A stretch of 64,000 nt of DNA from Pseudomonas lini (GTDB lineage: Bacteria > Pseudomonadota > Gammaproteobacteria > Pseudomonadales > Pseudomonadaceae), in assembly GCF_964063345.1 (NCBI RefSeq), contig NZ_OZ061318.1, forward strand, positions 124,001 to 188,000, in the 5' to 3' direction. Of this stretch, positions 43,736-53,770 are shown in pieces. The notes under the pieces were generated by a model. It searched no databases, was not told the DNA's origin, and was given only the letters and a program-made list of their open reading frames with translations. Numbering within the stretch: the stretch's first letter is position 1; each line of letters begins with the position of its first letter. Both the position numbers and the translations under genes were made by a program.

Positions 43736-44701
43736 ATGAACGAATTCAGTTTTTTAGACCCGTTTCAATCCATCAACGTCCCTTTGGGGCAATGGGTAGA
43801 AGTTGCCCTGAATTATATGGTCCATAATTTCCGCGAGATATTTCGCTCGATAAGATGGCCTATCGACCAGGTACTTAATGGTATTCAGTACGGATTGCTG
43901 GCTATTCCTCCGTCAATATTCATTATCATCGCGACGCTCTTTGGCTGGCAGGTGGGAGGGAGAAAAATAGGTATCCTTTGCTTCGTTACTCTCACTCTAT
44001 TAGGCGTGATAGGCGTGTGGAATGACGCCATGATTACCCTCGCCCTGGTGCTCACTTCACTGTTTTTCTGCGCAGTTATTGGCATACCGCTGGGTGTCCT
44101 GTGTGCCCGTAGTGACCGACTGGAGATGCTTCTGCGTCCGGTACTCGACGCCATGCAAACACTGCCTGCATTTGTTTATCTGGTACCCGTCGTGATGCTG
44201 TTCGGTATCGGGAACGTACCGGGTGTACTGGTCACGATCATCTTTTCGGTAGCCCCACTCGTCAGGCTCACTAATTTGGGAATTCGCCAAGTGCCGGAAG
44301 ATAAGGTTGAGGCCGCCCGGGCTTTCGGATGTACCCCACGCCAGATGCTGAGGCGAGTTCAACTTCCTTTAGCTGCACCGACAATCATGGCGGGTCTGAA
44401 TCAGGCATTAATGTTGTCGCTTTCCATGGTGGTGATCGCGTCAATGATTTCGGTTGGCGGGTTGGGGATGATGGTACTTCGCGGGATTGGCCGCCTTGAT
44501 ATGGGCTTGGCAACCGTCGGTGGTTTGGGCCTGGTATTGCTGGCGATTTTCCTCGACCGGTTGACTCAGGCAATGGGCGAACGCAGTAACAGGGCAACCA
44601 AAGGTGAGCATTGGTATCAGACCGGCCCGGCGGGTGTCATTTATCGCCTCAAGAGAAAAAACACAGTTACAAAAATAGAAGTTAGTCCCAAAGAAAGTTA
44701 A
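43736..44701 (+). CDS. Betaine-type ABC importer permease (importer 2)
   Basis: A ~321-residue ProW/OpuAB-type permease. N-terminal FLDPFQSINVPLGQWVEVAL precedes the membrane part; LDAMQTLPAFVYLVPVVMLFG, the coupling loop EDKVEAARAFGCTPRQMLRRVQLPLAAPTIMAGLNQALML and VIASMISVGGLGMMVLRG are characteristic. Single permease, unlike importer 1. ATG 43736 follows AGGTGA; a TTG at 43706 would add ten residues. Confidence 0.9.
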   Translation: MNEFSFLDPFQSINVPLGQWVEVALNYMVHNFREIFRSIRWPIDQVLNGIQYGLLAIPPSIFIIIATLFGWQVGGRKIGILCFVTLTLLGVIGVWNDAMITLALVLTSLFFCAVIGIPLGVLCARSDRLEMLLRPVLDAMQTLPAFVYLVPVVMLFGIGNVPGVLVTIIFSVAPLVRLTNLGIRQVPEDKVEAARAFGCTPRQMLRRVQLPLAAPTIMAGLNQALMLSLSMVVIASMISVGGLGMMVLRGIGRLDMGLATVGGLGLVLLAIFLDRLTQAMGERSNRATKGEHWYQTGPAGVIYRLKRKNTVTKIEVSPKES

Positions 44702-44769
44702 CTCCGCTAAGCGGCGCGTCGTGAACCAAAAGAAATGCCAACTTAGTAATCCAGCCAAGGTAAACGATA

Positions 44770-45813
44770 ATGAACTTCACAACATTCGGAATAAAACAGA
44801 AATTCATTCATTCTGTCGCGCTTTTAGTACTAGCGGTTTCACCTGTGTTCGCATCAGCCGCCACGGCGCAGGAGCCCGGAAAAGGGGTATCAATCACCCC
44901 GATTTTCCCGTCAATCGCAGAAGAGCGATTTCGCGGAGAGATCGCAATGGCGGGTCTCAAGGAATTGGGCTACGACGTTGAGACGCCTAAGGAAACCGAG
45001 TACTCCACCATGATGGTTGCGCTTGCCAATGGTGACGCGGATTTCTCAGTGCATTTGTGGGAGGAATTGCACAAATCTTTCTACGAGAAGGCCGGCGGCG
45101 ATGAGACGATGGTGAAAACCGGCGCTATCATGCCGGGCGTGTTGCAGGGCTACATGATTGACAAAAAAACGGCCGATGAACACCACATCACCAATATCGA
45201 TGATTTGAAAAAGCCAGAAATTGCCAAGCTGTTCGATAGTAATGGCGACGGTAAAGCCGACCTGACAGGTTGCAATCCCGGTTGGGGCTGTGAGCTGATC
45301 ATTGCCCACCATATGAAAGCCTATGGCCTGGAAAAAACCGTCACAAATAACCAGGGCTCCTACTTTGCCTTGATGGCTGACACCATCGCTCGTTATAAAC
45401 AAGGCAAGCCGATTCTCTATTACACCTGGGTACCTCAGTGGATCTCCGGTGTTCTGGTCGAAGGTAAAGATGTTGTGTGGTTGACCGTGCCGCGTACGGA
45501 TCTTCCAGGTGGCAAAAACGATACCAACACGACTTTCAATGGTAAAAACCTTGGCTTCGCGGTAGACAGTGTCAGGGCGGTTATCAATAAAGAGTTCGCC
45601 GAGAAAAATCCGGCTGCGGTGAAGTTCCTGTCTGAAATGCAGATCACTACCGACGATGAAAGCGCGCAAAATCTCAAGATGCACAATGGTGAAAAAAGTG
45701 CAGCTGACATTACTCGTCACGCCAAAGAATGGATTACGGCCCATCGCGCGAAATACGACAGCTGGCTGGCAGACGCACGAGCCGCGGCTAATACAGCCAC
45801 CGCAAAAAAATAG
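44770..45813 (+). CDS. Periplasmic betaine-type binding protein (importer 2)
   Basis: A 347-residue OpuAC/ProX-type binding protein with a signal peptide (SVALLVLAVSPVFASAATAQ). Body motifs: DADFSVHLWEELHKSFYEKAGG, GVLQGYMIDKKTADEHHITNIDD, CNPGWGCELIIAHHMKAYGL (the family CxPGWGC) and LYYTWVPQWISGVLVEGKDVVWL. It is longer than the importer-1 protein and of a different subtype (ProX-like rather than OpuAC-like), so the two importers probably prefer different ligands. It is followed by a terminator. Confidence 0.91.
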   Translation: MNFTTFGIKQKFIHSVALLVLAVSPVFASAATAQEPGKGVSITPIFPSIAEERFRGEIAMAGLKELGYDVETPKETEYSTMMVALANGDADFSVHLWEELHKSFYEKAGGDETMVKTGAIMPGVLQGYMIDKKTADEHHITNIDDLKKPEIAKLFDSNGDGKADLTGCNPGWGCELIIAHHMKAYGLEKTVTNNQGSYFALMADTIARYKQGKPILYYTWVPQWISGVLVEGKDVVWLTVPRTDLPGGKNDTNTTFNGKNLGFAVDSVRAVINKEFAEKNPAAVKFLSEMQITTDDESAQNLKMHNGEKSAADITRHAKEWITAHRAKYDSWLADARAAANTATAKK

Positions 45814-45839
45814 TCCCTTCATTTAAATCTGCATAAAAG

Positions 45840-45864
45840 GTTGCCCTGCCCCGGGCAACTTTTT
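45840..45864 (+). terminator. Rho-independent terminator of importer 2
   Basis: GTTGCCC-TGCCCC-GGGCAAC followed by five T residues, 26 bp after the binding-protein stop. Confidence 0.9.
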
Positions 45865-45899
45865 ATCCGTTTCGGCGTTCATCATTCAGGAATCATGAA

Positions 45900-47249
45900 A
45901 TGCAGTTGTATTCATTCGTCCAGAATTTCAGTTACAAGGACGCGCCCCTGCATACACGCGAGCTGGTTAAAACTTGCCTGCTCGACATCATTGGTGTGGC
46001 CGCCGGAGCCCGCAACAATCAAACCAGCGTCATGCTCAAAACTTACGCTGACGCCCACTACTCTGCCAATAAGCTGTCCAGCCGCCTTTGGTTCGACGGC
46101 AGAGCCGTACATCCATTGGGCGCCGCGTATGCAGGCGGTTTCAGCGTAGATAGTCTGGATGCACATGAAGGTCACTTCACATCCAAAGGGCATGCGGGTG
46201 CAACCGTTGTCCCGGCCATTGTTGCATTGGTAGACGCGTATCGCAGTCAAGGCAAAGACATCAGCGGCGAGGAGTTCCTCAGCGCACTGTGCATTGGTTA
46301 TGAGACGGCCTTGCGTGCGGGCCAGGCATTAATGGCCACTGCCCCGGAATATCATGCCTCAGGTGCATTTTCCGGAATCGGGGTCGTTTGCGCCGGAGCC
46401 CGCCTGCTGAAACTGGACGAAACGACGTTTCGTCACGCGCTGGGTATCGCGGAATACTTTGGCCCGAGGTGCCCGATGATGCGCCTGGTGAGCTTTCCGA
46501 CGATGTTGCGCGATGCCCATGGCGCCGGGGCGTATGCCGGACTGAATGCACTACTGATGGCACAGATAGGTGTCACTGGCGCTCCAGCCGCCACCGTTGA
46601 ACCTTTGGAGATTTCCACTTTCTGGCAGGACATCGGAACCCGTTGGGAGATCGACGAGCAATATTTCAAACCTTGGCCCGTCTGTCGCTGGGCACAACCG
46701 GCACTCACGGCCATGACCGATTTGATGCGAGCACATCCAGTCATCACTGCGGAGTTGATCGAGACCATTGATGTCGAAACATTCCACGAGTCTGTGTGTT
46801 TGCAGGGGCATTTTCCGAAGAATGCGGACGAGGCCCAGTATGCGCTAGCGTTCCCACTCGCTGCTTTGATCGTTCGCGCAAAGCTGGGCCCTGACGAAGT
46901 CACCGGGGATTCCATTCATTCGCCAGACATTTTAAGCATTAGCGAGAAAATAACCCTTCATGAGGCGCCTGACCTGTCCGCCAGATTCCCGGAGGAAATT
47001 CTCTCTCGCGTGACCATTACCCTGAAAGACGGCACACGCCTTGCGAGTCCGACTGCTACAGCCAAGGGCGACCCCGGCAATCCCATGTCGAGTGACGAAC
47101 TCACCGCTAAATACCATTTACTGGCTGATGACAGCTTGGGCATTACGCTCAGCAATGCCATCAAGAACAATATTGAAGCACTGCCTCTCTGTGACGATTG
47201 CCAATCATTCTTTGATTTGCTGCTGTCCGCTCCAAAAAGCGCTGTCTAG
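45900..47249 (+). CDS. MmgE/PrpD-family protein
   Basis: A 449-residue member of the MmgE/PrpD fold (2-methylcitrate dehydratase, aconitate decarboxylase and relatives). Landmarks are CLLDIIGVAAGARNNQTS, GFSVDSLDAHEGHFTSKGHAGATVVPAI (the family D.HD/E..H.G...PA pattern), YETALRAGQALM, FKPWPVCRWAQPALTAM and a C-terminal DGTRL. It probably handles a dehydration or decarboxylation of a carboxylic acid; which one is unknown. It is not part of the known hydroxyproline-betaine route, so its presence points to a branch compound. It begins a new run of plus-strand genes after the terminator. Confidence 0.85.
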   Translation: MQLYSFVQNFSYKDAPLHTRELVKTCLLDIIGVAAGARNNQTSVMLKTYADAHYSANKLSSRLWFDGRAVHPLGAAYAGGFSVDSLDAHEGHFTSKGHAGATVVPAIVALVDAYRSQGKDISGEEFLSALCIGYETALRAGQALMATAPEYHASGAFSGIGVVCAGARLLKLDETTFRHALGIAEYFGPRCPMMRLVSFPTMLRDAHGAGAYAGLNALLMAQIGVTGAPAATVEPLEISTFWQDIGTRWEIDEQYFKPWPVCRWAQPALTAMTDLMRAHPVITAELIETIDVETFHESVCLQGHFPKNADEAQYALAFPLAALIVRAKLGPDEVTGDSIHSPDILSISEKITLHEAPDLSARFPEEILSRVTITLKDGTRLASPTATAKGDPGNPMSSDELTAKYHLLADDSLGITLSNAIKNNIEALPLCDDCQSFFDLLLSAPKSAV

Positions 47250-47297
47250 TTTCCGCAACGGTTTTTTAGCTAGTCGTTCAGGTGTCAAAGAGGATTT

Positions 47298-48332
47298 ATG
47301 CCATTCGTATTCGAGAGCGTGCTTAAAGACAAGAATATGGGGTACTCCTATACGGCCGAGAAACCATTGAAGCCGCAGGCGGTGACTCGTGTAGCTTTCG
47401 TGCTTTTAAACAATTTCTCGATGATGTCATTCACCGGCGCTATCGATGCGCTAGTGACCGCCAACCTGATTAGCGAGACACCGGCATTCGAAGTGTTAAC
47501 CGTTGGTATCAAAAGTCGTCTGGTCATGAGTGATCTGGGAATTGCAATTTCAGCAGACCTGGAGTTATCCCAATTGCCAGATCGTATAGATGTCCTCATC
47601 GTTGCGGGCGGTTTACGAGTAAAGCTGATCAGCGAACCACAATTACGGCGCAAGCTACGCAACGCCGCTTCTCTTGGCGCAACCATGGGCGGGTTGTGGA
47701 ACGGCGCATTTTTCCTGGCGGAAGCTCAGTTAATGGACGGTGTCGAGTGTGCCTTTCATCCAGATGGGCGAGCGATGATGGAGGATGTTTTCCCCAAAGT
47801 CCTGGTCTCTTGTCGAACTCACGTCATCGATAGAAATCGCATAACGTGCGCCGGCGCTAGCAGCTCGTTACGAATGATGCTGGAACTCATCACTGCTAAA
47901 CAAGGCGTGTCACTGACCCATGCTGTCGAGGAAATACTCAGCTGCGATCAAACCCCTGAAGTCTCTGGGATATCGACGGTCATCGTTGACGCTGACCCCA
48001 CCTTGCCACAAACCCTGAAGCTCGCTTTAGAACTGATGCAAAAGAACATCGAAGAGCCGCTATCCATCGACGAACTGGCCGAATGTGTGAACATTTCCCG
48101 ACGACAATTGGAGCGCCGCTTCTGCCGTTTCGTCGGCGCCACTCCCACACGTTACTACTTGGAACTGCGCTTGACTCGAGCGCGTCAGCTTATTCTGCAG
48201 AGCAATCGGCCGATCACCGATATCGCGATCGCGACTGGCTTTTGTAGCTTCGCCAATTTTCATATGCGCTTTCGTGACTTCTTCGGCGTAGCGCCGAGTA
48301 GTTATAGAGCGACGTATGAGCGCAGGCGTTAG
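47298..48332 (+). CDS. GlxA-family AraC activator (second copy)
   Basis: A 344-residue paralogue of the regulator at 29628. DJ-1/PfpI-like sensor (TRVAFVLLNNFSMMSFTGAID, VLIVAGGLRVK, GGLWNGAFFLAEAQLMDG) plus AraC HTH (IDELAECVNISRRQLERRFCRF, PITDIAIATGFCSFANFHMRF, FGVAPSSYR). AAAGAGGATTT precedes the ATG. It lies in the plus-strand half of the cluster and probably activates the lyase-oxidase-cupin-MDR-hpbD genes downstream. Confidence 0.88.
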   Translation: MPFVFESVLKDKNMGYSYTAEKPLKPQAVTRVAFVLLNNFSMMSFTGAIDALVTANLISETPAFEVLTVGIKSRLVMSDLGIAISADLELSQLPDRIDVLIVAGGLRVKLISEPQLRRKLRNAASLGATMGGLWNGAFFLAEAQLMDGVECAFHPDGRAMMEDVFPKVLVSCRTHVIDRNRITCAGASSSLRMMLELITAKQGVSLTHAVEEILSCDQTPEVSGISTVIVDADPTLPQTLKLALELMQKNIEEPLSIDELAECVNISRRQLERRFCRFVGATPTRYYLELRLTRARQLILQSNRPITDIAIATGFCSFANFHMRFRDFFGVAPSSYRATYERRR

Positions 48333-48429
48333 TTTTCCGAAACGCAAACACGTAAAAAACCAAAGAAATCCGCAAAATCCAAGCCGAGTAAATGATGATT
48401 AACATCATCGATAAGGATTACCGAGAATT

Positions 48430-49581
48430 ATGAATGCTCCATCGTCAGTGTTGATACCGACGGCTAACTACAGCGAGCGGATGTCTACACGCATTGCCTT
48501 CCTTATCGCGGGCTTACTCATGTCCGCTTGGGCGCCTCTGGTTCCATTGGTAAAGGCACGCGTCGGTTTGGACGATGGTGGCTTGGGGTTGCTGCTTCTC
48601 GGCCTTGGCGGTGGATCTATTGTAGCCATGCCCTTTGCTGGATATCTCACTGCGCACTATGGGTGCCGACCGGTCATCATCTGGGCAACTATTGCACTGT
48701 GTGCCGTTCTTCCGCTTTTGAGCACCGTGGTGTGGCTACCTGGCCTGGTGATAGCTGTCATTATCTTCGGCGCCAGCATGGGCATGCTTGATTGCGCCAT
48801 GAACATACAGTCCGTCATCGTCGAGAAAAACAGCGGGCAGGCACTTCAGTCTGGCTTCCATGGCCTTTACAGCGTCGGAGGTATATTAGGCGCCGGGGCG
48901 ATGACCGCTTTACTGACCTTCGGCCTGGATCCACTGATGGCTGTGCTCTGCATCGTTGCCACAGTTTTGGGATCACTTTACAAGGCTGCACCTGCTTTGC
49001 TGACTTATGGCACTGAACGGGGTGGGCCATTGTTCGCGGTGCCCAAGGGTATCGTGCTGTTTTTAGGGACGCTCTGTTTCATCGTATTCCTCACTGAAGG
49101 TGCAATGCTTGACTGGAGCGCGGTCTTCCTTGTCTCGAACCGAGGGTTAGAGCCGAGCATCGCCGGTTTGGGCTACGCATCCTTCGCCGCTGCGATGACG
49201 GTGGGCCGCCTGACGGGGGACGCCATCGTCAGCAAACTAGGCGGCGTGCGCGTAGTAGCGCTAGGCGGGCTCTGTGCAGCCGCAGGTATGTTCGTTTCAC
49301 TTGGAATCGATGGCTGGCCCGCGTCCCTGGTCGGCTATGCCCTGGTCGGGGCTGGCTGCTCGAACATTGTCCCAGTGATCTTTACCGCTGTAGGCCGGCA
49401 ACAACGTATGCCACAGGCGGTTGCCATCCCCGCTGTCATCTCAATGGGCTATGCAGGCATTCTGATAGGTCCCGTATTTATTGGGGCCGTTGCCCATCTA
49501 AGCACCTTGTCATTCGCACTGGGCTGCCTGATTGTTCTGCTGGTTTTTGTCAGTGCAACAGCTCGATTACTTCGCAATTAA
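48430..49581 (+). CDS. MFS transporter (YbjJ-like)
   Basis: A 383-residue, ~12-helix major facilitator: TRIAFLIAGLLMSAWAPLVPLVK, VGLDDGGLGLLLLGLGGGSI, GMLDCAMNIQSVIVEK and the repeated VGRLTGDAIV. This pattern resembles the YbjJ/fucose-permease-like subgroup found beside catabolic genes. It lies between the GlxA activator and the lyase gene. It may export a toxic intermediate or import a related substrate. Confidence 0.85.
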   Translation: MNAPSSVLIPTANYSERMSTRIAFLIAGLLMSAWAPLVPLVKARVGLDDGGLGLLLLGLGGGSIVAMPFAGYLTAHYGCRPVIIWATIALCAVLPLLSTVVWLPGLVIAVIIFGASMGMLDCAMNIQSVIVEKNSGQALQSGFHGLYSVGGILGAGAMTALLTFGLDPLMAVLCIVATVLGSLYKAAPALLTYGTERGGPLFAVPKGIVLFLGTLCFIVFLTEGAMLDWSAVFLVSNRGLEPSIAGLGYASFAAAMTVGRLTGDAIVSKLGGVRVVALGGLCAAAGMFVSLGIDGWPASLVGYALVGAGCSNIVPVIFTAVGRQQRMPQAVAIPAVISMGYAGILIGPVFIGAVAHLSTLSFALGCLIVLLVFVSATARLLRN

Positions 49582-49676
49582 CCGAATCTTTTCAGGCGCG
49601 ATATCTCTCCACTTCGTCCTGGAGAGACCCAATAAGAATTGCTTCAGCGTTATTCCCCCACGGAGAGGTTCAGAAG

Positions 49677-50570
49677 ATGAATGATTTTGCTTTTCCAGGC
49701 GTCAACCTTGCTGTGACTACCCCGTTCGACACCGACGGGAAGATCGACTTCGCACGCTTTGAAACCCTCCTTGAGCGCTACATCAGTGCGGGAGTAAATG
49801 GGTTCGTCCTGAGTTCAGGCACCGGCATGCATGTCTATCTTTCCAAGGAGGAATCCAAGGAGTTGGTGGCCTTTGGATCGAAGGTAATACGCGGCCGCAC
49901 CAAGATCATCGTCCAGACCTCGGCGCTGCTGGTAGACGACGTCGTAGAGCGGACGTTACACGCCGCTGACTGTGGCGCTGATGGGGTCATGTTATTGCCG
50001 CCTTTTTTTGAAGGCCCTACCGACGACGAGGGTGTGATCCAATTTTACTCAGCCGTAGCAAAGGCCGGCTTGCCGATCATTGGCTACAACGTACCTCAAG
50101 CGGTCGGCGTCGAAGTCACTCCGGATCTTCACCGCAAACTGTGCCAGATCCCTGGTTTTTCAGGCGTCAAGGACAGCAGCGGCGATCTCGGCAAACAAGC
50201 CTCACTGATCCGCACCGGGTTGCCTGTGATGAATGGCGCTGACCCTTTGGTTCCCTATGCTCTCTTTGCTGGCTGTGCAGGGCTCATCTGGGGCGGTGCG
50301 AACATGGCCCCCAGGACCTGCGTCGCGCTGGTAAAAGCCGCCACTCAACATCGTTGGGATGAGGCTCGGGAAATCTGGATGCTGCTTGAACCCGTGATGT
50401 CGCTGATTTGGGAGGGCGACTACGTTCAATCCGTTTATGCGGGCGCCGACATCACCGGATACGGCGCCGGCCAACCCCGGCGCCCCCTCACTCCCCTGTC
50501 TGCCGAGCGGACCAGAGTGTTACGCGACGCGCTAGGGCAACTGGTAGAACTCGAAGCCGCTGCGTCCTGA
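49677..50570 (+). CDS. DapA-family lyase, copy 2
   Basis: A 297-residue dihydrodipicolinate-synthase-family protein: GVNLAVTTPFDTDGKIDF, VLSSGTGMHVYLS, IIGYNVPQAVGVEV and Schiff-base Lys in FSGVKDSSGDLGKQ. It is clearly diverged from copy 1 at 38346: the substrate-carboxylate loop is SSGTGM rather than GGSTGE, and YNVPQ replaces YNYPG. It therefore probably acts on a different keto/imino acid or stereoisomer. It lies 14 bp before the second FAD oxidoreductase gene. Confidence 0.87.
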   Translation: MNDFAFPGVNLAVTTPFDTDGKIDFARFETLLERYISAGVNGFVLSSGTGMHVYLSKEESKELVAFGSKVIRGRTKIIVQTSALLVDDVVERTLHAADCGADGVMLLPPFFEGPTDDEGVIQFYSAVAKAGLPIIGYNVPQAVGVEVTPDLHRKLCQIPGFSGVKDSSGDLGKQASLIRTGLPVMNGADPLVPYALFAGCAGLIWGGANMAPRTCVALVKAATQHRWDEAREIWMLLEPVMSLIWEGDYVQSVYAGADITGYGAGQPRRPLTPLSAERTRVLRDALGQLVELEAAAS

Positions 50571-50584
50571 GCAAGGGGAACACC

Positions 50585-51910
50585 ATGTTCGTCGCTTCAA
50601 AATTACCGAAACTGACCACAACCTCCGGTTGGGTTGAGCTGCTGGACCGGCGAACGCCGACGCTTCCCCTTCAAAAGGCAATTACAGTCGATATTGCAAT
50701 CATTGGCGCAGGCTTTGCGGGCCTTTCCGCCGCCCGCCGAATTTCGCAAATCGACTCCACGATCACTGTCGCCCTGCTTGAGGCCACGATCATTGGGGAA
50801 GGTGCCGCAGGACGCAACTCTGGCTTCATCATCGACCTGCCACACGAAGTGTCTTCAGATGACTACGGCGGAAATTCCCTGGTTCGTTCCAAACAGGATA
50901 TTTTCCTGTATCGAAGCGCGATCGATCTCGCTGCCGGTGTTGCTGAAGATCAGCAATGGGGACCAGAGATCTTCAATCCATGCGGGCGATACAGCGTGGC
51001 CATGGGATCGCGCGGCGAAGAACATATCAAGGCCTATGCGAAGCAACTGACAGCTTTAGGCGAGCGTCATCAAATACTCAGTGCTACGGACATTTCGCAG
51101 ATCACAGGTACACCTGCCTATACGGCTGGCCTGTTCATGCCTGGCACGGTCATTGTGCAACCGGCTGCATACATCCGAGGCGTCGCGGATAGCCTGCGTG
51201 CACCGATACAGGTATTTGAGCAGACGCCGGCTTTATCCTTTGAAGTTAAAAACGGCAGCTGGCTGATCAAGACACCTAATGGCTCCGTGACAGCTCAAAA
51301 AATAATCTTGGCCAACAATGGATACGCGCGTGATTTTGGCTTCTTTCAGAAGACGCTCATGCCTATCTTCACCTATGCATCCATGACGGAGGCGTTTGAT
51401 CCCGACCTGCTTTCTGGACAAAGACAGTGGGCCGCCACTCCTGCCCTGCCCATGGGCACGACCGTGCGGCGAATCGCTGGCAACGACGGTGATCGAATAC
51501 TGATTCGTTCACGCTACACCTTTAGCACCAAGGTGCAGGTCAGCGAAAGCGCGGTGAACAGCGCTGGCAAGGCTCACGATAAAAAGTTCGCCAATCGTTT
51601 TCCGATGCTACCAAAGGTTCGTATGCAGTACCGGTGGGGTGGGGAAATGGCGGTGACATTGAACGGAGTACCCGCGTTTGGAGAAGTTGCGCCTGGTGTG
51701 ATCAGCGCTTGCGGCTGCAACGGTCTCGGGGCTTCAAAATCCACCGCTGCCGGGATCGCCGCAGCAGATTTCGCGATGGAAAAAAGCACTCCGATTCTCG
51801 ACATCTTCAACAACTACGCGCCGCCCAAGAAGTTGCCAGCAGAACCTTTCCTCAGTATCGGGGCGAGCGCCAATCTTTATATGAAAGAGCTGCTCGCTGG
51901 CCGTGAATAA
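50585..51910 (+). CDS. FAD-dependent amine/D-amino acid oxidoreductase (DAO family), copy 2
   Basis: A 441-residue paralogue of the enzyme at 35493: FAD motif DIAIIGAGFAGLSAARRI, the shared GAAGRNSGFIIDLPHEVSSD, AGLFMPGTVIVQPAAYIRGVA, MGTTVRRIAGNDGDRILIRS, and ISACGCNGLGASKSTAAG at the C terminus. ATG 50585 follows AAGGGGAACACC; the longer upstream open frame is an overlap with the lyase gene. It probably oxidises a second imino acid in the pathway. The pairing lyase-oxidase is retained in both halves of the cluster. Confidence 0.88.
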   Translation: MFVASKLPKLTTTSGWVELLDRRTPTLPLQKAITVDIAIIGAGFAGLSAARRISQIDSTITVALLEATIIGEGAAGRNSGFIIDLPHEVSSDDYGGNSLVRSKQDIFLYRSAIDLAAGVAEDQQWGPEIFNPCGRYSVAMGSRGEEHIKAYAKQLTALGERHQILSATDISQITGTPAYTAGLFMPGTVIVQPAAYIRGVADSLRAPIQVFEQTPALSFEVKNGSWLIKTPNGSVTAQKIILANNGYARDFGFFQKTLMPIFTYASMTEAFDPDLLSGQRQWAATPALPMGTTVRRIAGNDGDRILIRSRYTFSTKVQVSESAVNSAGKAHDKKFANRFPMLPKVRMQYRWGGEMAVTLNGVPAFGEVAPGVISACGCNGLGASKSTAAGIAAADFAMEKSTPILDIFNNYAPPKKLPAEPFLSIGASANLYMKELLAGRE

Positions 51911-51980
51911 GGTGCCCTCGCCTTTGTAAATCAAAGGCGTTCCCAGCGATCCACTTTGTCTATTCGAGAGGTAAAGGGCT

Positions 51981-52670
51981 ATGCAATTCAACCGCACTGT
52001 GTCGGAGCAAGAACTCCTGATGCATGGAGTGATTATGCGGGAGGCACTCCTGCGAATCCTTGCCCGTCATTCCCCACTTTGTGGGATCGACGGCGTGGAT
52101 ACTGAAGCCTGTGTTCGCTCCTTGGCTGATGCCCACTTGAACATCGGCCTGCCTCCCTTCAAGGGCAATCCCCTGCCCTCGTTCTTGCATTCCACGGTCT
52201 CACAGGCGTTGTCGGACGCGCCCAGAATTCAGCGCGACTTCAAGACTCTGCTATCAGCGCTTGAGCCCCTATTACGCAATAGTCGTTGGATAAAGCGATT
52301 CGCTGCTGAAGGGGATGATGCCGATCTCGAAGAAAAACATCGACATGCATTGATTCTCGGAGAAGGTGCACTGTTCGAATGCTCAACGATGACAGTGGGA
52401 CTGGCGGTGATGGCGCCCAACCTTTGCTACCCGTTCCATACGCATCCCCCCGCAGAATTCTACGTCGTTTTATCAGAAGGCGATTGGTACCGGGAAGATG
52501 TCGGATGGTGGAGTCCGGGGCCTGGCGGTGTGGTGTTCACCCCGTCATCAGCTGTCCATTCAATGAGGTCTACCCACAAGCCACTGCTAGCACTATGGGG
52601 ACTGATAGAGGAATCGTCACCCAACAAGCGACGCAACGGTTTTCAACCATTTTATGAGGCGTACACATGA
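51981..52670 (+). CDS. DMSP lyase-like cupin (DddQ/DddK-related)
   Basis: A 229-residue protein with a C-terminal cupin resembling the dimethylsulfoniopropionate lyase family. The metal-binding stretch YPFHTHPPAEFYVVLSEGDW supplies two His, a Glu and a Tyr; a third His is in FTPSSAVHSMRS, and PLLALWGL closes the barrel. The N-terminal ~115 residues are helical, as in DddQ/DddL. In DMSP lyases the same residues bind metal and the catalytic Tyr takes a C2 proton, releasing dimethyl sulfide. In a betaine cluster it may instead cleave or bind a quaternary ammonium analogue. It overlaps the next gene by 4 bp. Confidence 0.78.
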   Translation: MQFNRTVSEQELLMHGVIMREALLRILARHSPLCGIDGVDTEACVRSLADAHLNIGLPPFKGNPLPSFLHSTVSQALSDAPRIQRDFKTLLSALEPLLRNSRWIKRFAAEGDDADLEEKHRHALILGEGALFECSTMTVGLAVMAPNLCYPFHTHPPAEFYVVLSEGDWYREDVGWWSPGPGGVVFTPSSAVHSMRSTHKPLLALWGLIEESSPNKRRNGFQPFYEAYT

Positions 52671-53770
52671 CACCTTCACTACCGACTACGATGCATGCAG
52701 TGTTACTGAATGGACTGGGCGGAATAGAGCAACTTGAGTACCGCACGGATGTAACCGTACCCCAACCCGCCCCTGGTGAAGTGCTCATTCAAGTACGAGC
52801 CTCTGCTGTCAATAACACCGATATCAACACCAGGATTGGTTGGTATTCCAAATCAATCAGTACCGATACCGGCGCCGGTGGTGCAAGCGGGTTTGAAAAC
52901 GTGAACGGTGAAGATGCCTCATGGTCAGGCGCTTCGGTGAAGTTCCCACGCATCCAGGGCGCCGATTGTTGTGGTTACATCGTTGCAGTGGGTCAAGACG
53001 TTTCCCCCACCAGAATCGGTGAGCGTGTAATCGTCAGTAATTTGCTACGCACCTACGTCGATTACAGGCCTTATGAATGTTGGACATTCGGCAGCGAATG
53101 TGACGGCGGATTTGCGCAATTTGCCGTTGCGCCCTCTAAAGAAACATTCAAGGTTGAATGCAACTGGACAGATGCAGAACTCGCGTCGATTCCTTGTGCG
53201 TATTCAACTGCAGAAAACATGCTTCACCGGGTAAGGCTTGGCGCCGAAGTGGTGCTCATTACCGGCGCTTCCGGGGGAGTAGGATCCGCGGCCGTCCAGC
53301 TCGCCAAACGCAGAGGCGCAACGGTTATCGCACAGTGTTCACCTGCGAAAGCATCCGAGGTGAAGGCACTAGGAGCAGATCACATCATAGATCGCAAAGC
53401 CGATCTGGTTTCGCTGTTAGGAGAAAACTCCGTTGACGTGGTGGTCGACGTTGTAGGGGGTGATGACTGGCCGGATCTTTTGCGTGTTTTACGGTTAGGC
53501 GGGCGTTATGCAATCGCTGGTGCGATTGCCGGCCCGATTGCAGAGATTGATCTTCGTACCCTTTACCTCAAAGACCTCACTCTTTTCGGTTGCACATTCC
53601 AGGAGGACGAGGTCTTTAACAATCTTATTTCATATATAGAGGCGGGAGAAATACGGCCCGTCGTGGCTAAAACCTACTCTCTAAACGACATTCATCAGGC
53701 GCAAGAAGATTTTTTGAGCAAAGCCCATATGGGCAAGCTTGTTCTGATCATCCCGGAGGTTAACCAATGA
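52667..53770 (+). CDS. Zinc-type alcohol dehydrogenase/quinone reductase (MDR family)
   Basis: A 367-residue MDR protein: [29 protein letters not shown] site [50 protein letters not shown]. It carries a ~35-residue insertion ([20 protein letters not shown] region) before the substrate domain. The four-cysteine structural zinc motif is absent, as in quinone-oxidoreductase-type MDRs. It is translationally coupled to both the cupin gene upstream and hpbD downstream (4-bp overlaps). An AcuI-like reduction of an acrylate product would suit a lyase neighbour, but that is speculation. A dead copy survives at 24946-25047. Confidence 0.87.
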   Translation: MTPSLPTTMHAVLLNGLGGIEQLEYRTDVTVPQPAPGEVLIQVRASAVNNTDINTRIGWYSKSISTDTGAGGASGFENVNGEDASWSGASVKFPRIQGADCCGYIVAVGQDVSPTRIGERVIVSNLLRTYVDYRPYECWTFGSECDGGFAQFAVAPSKETFKVECNWTDAELASIPCAYSTAENMLHRVRLGAEVVLITGASGGVGSAAVQLAKRRGATVIAQCSPAKASEVKALGADHIIDRKADLVSLLGENSVDVVVDVVGGDDWPDLLRVLRLGGRYAIAGAIAGPIAEIDLRTLYLKDLTLFGCTFQEDEVFNNLISYIEAGEIRPVVAKTYSLNDIHQAQEDFLSKAHMGKLVLIIPEVNQ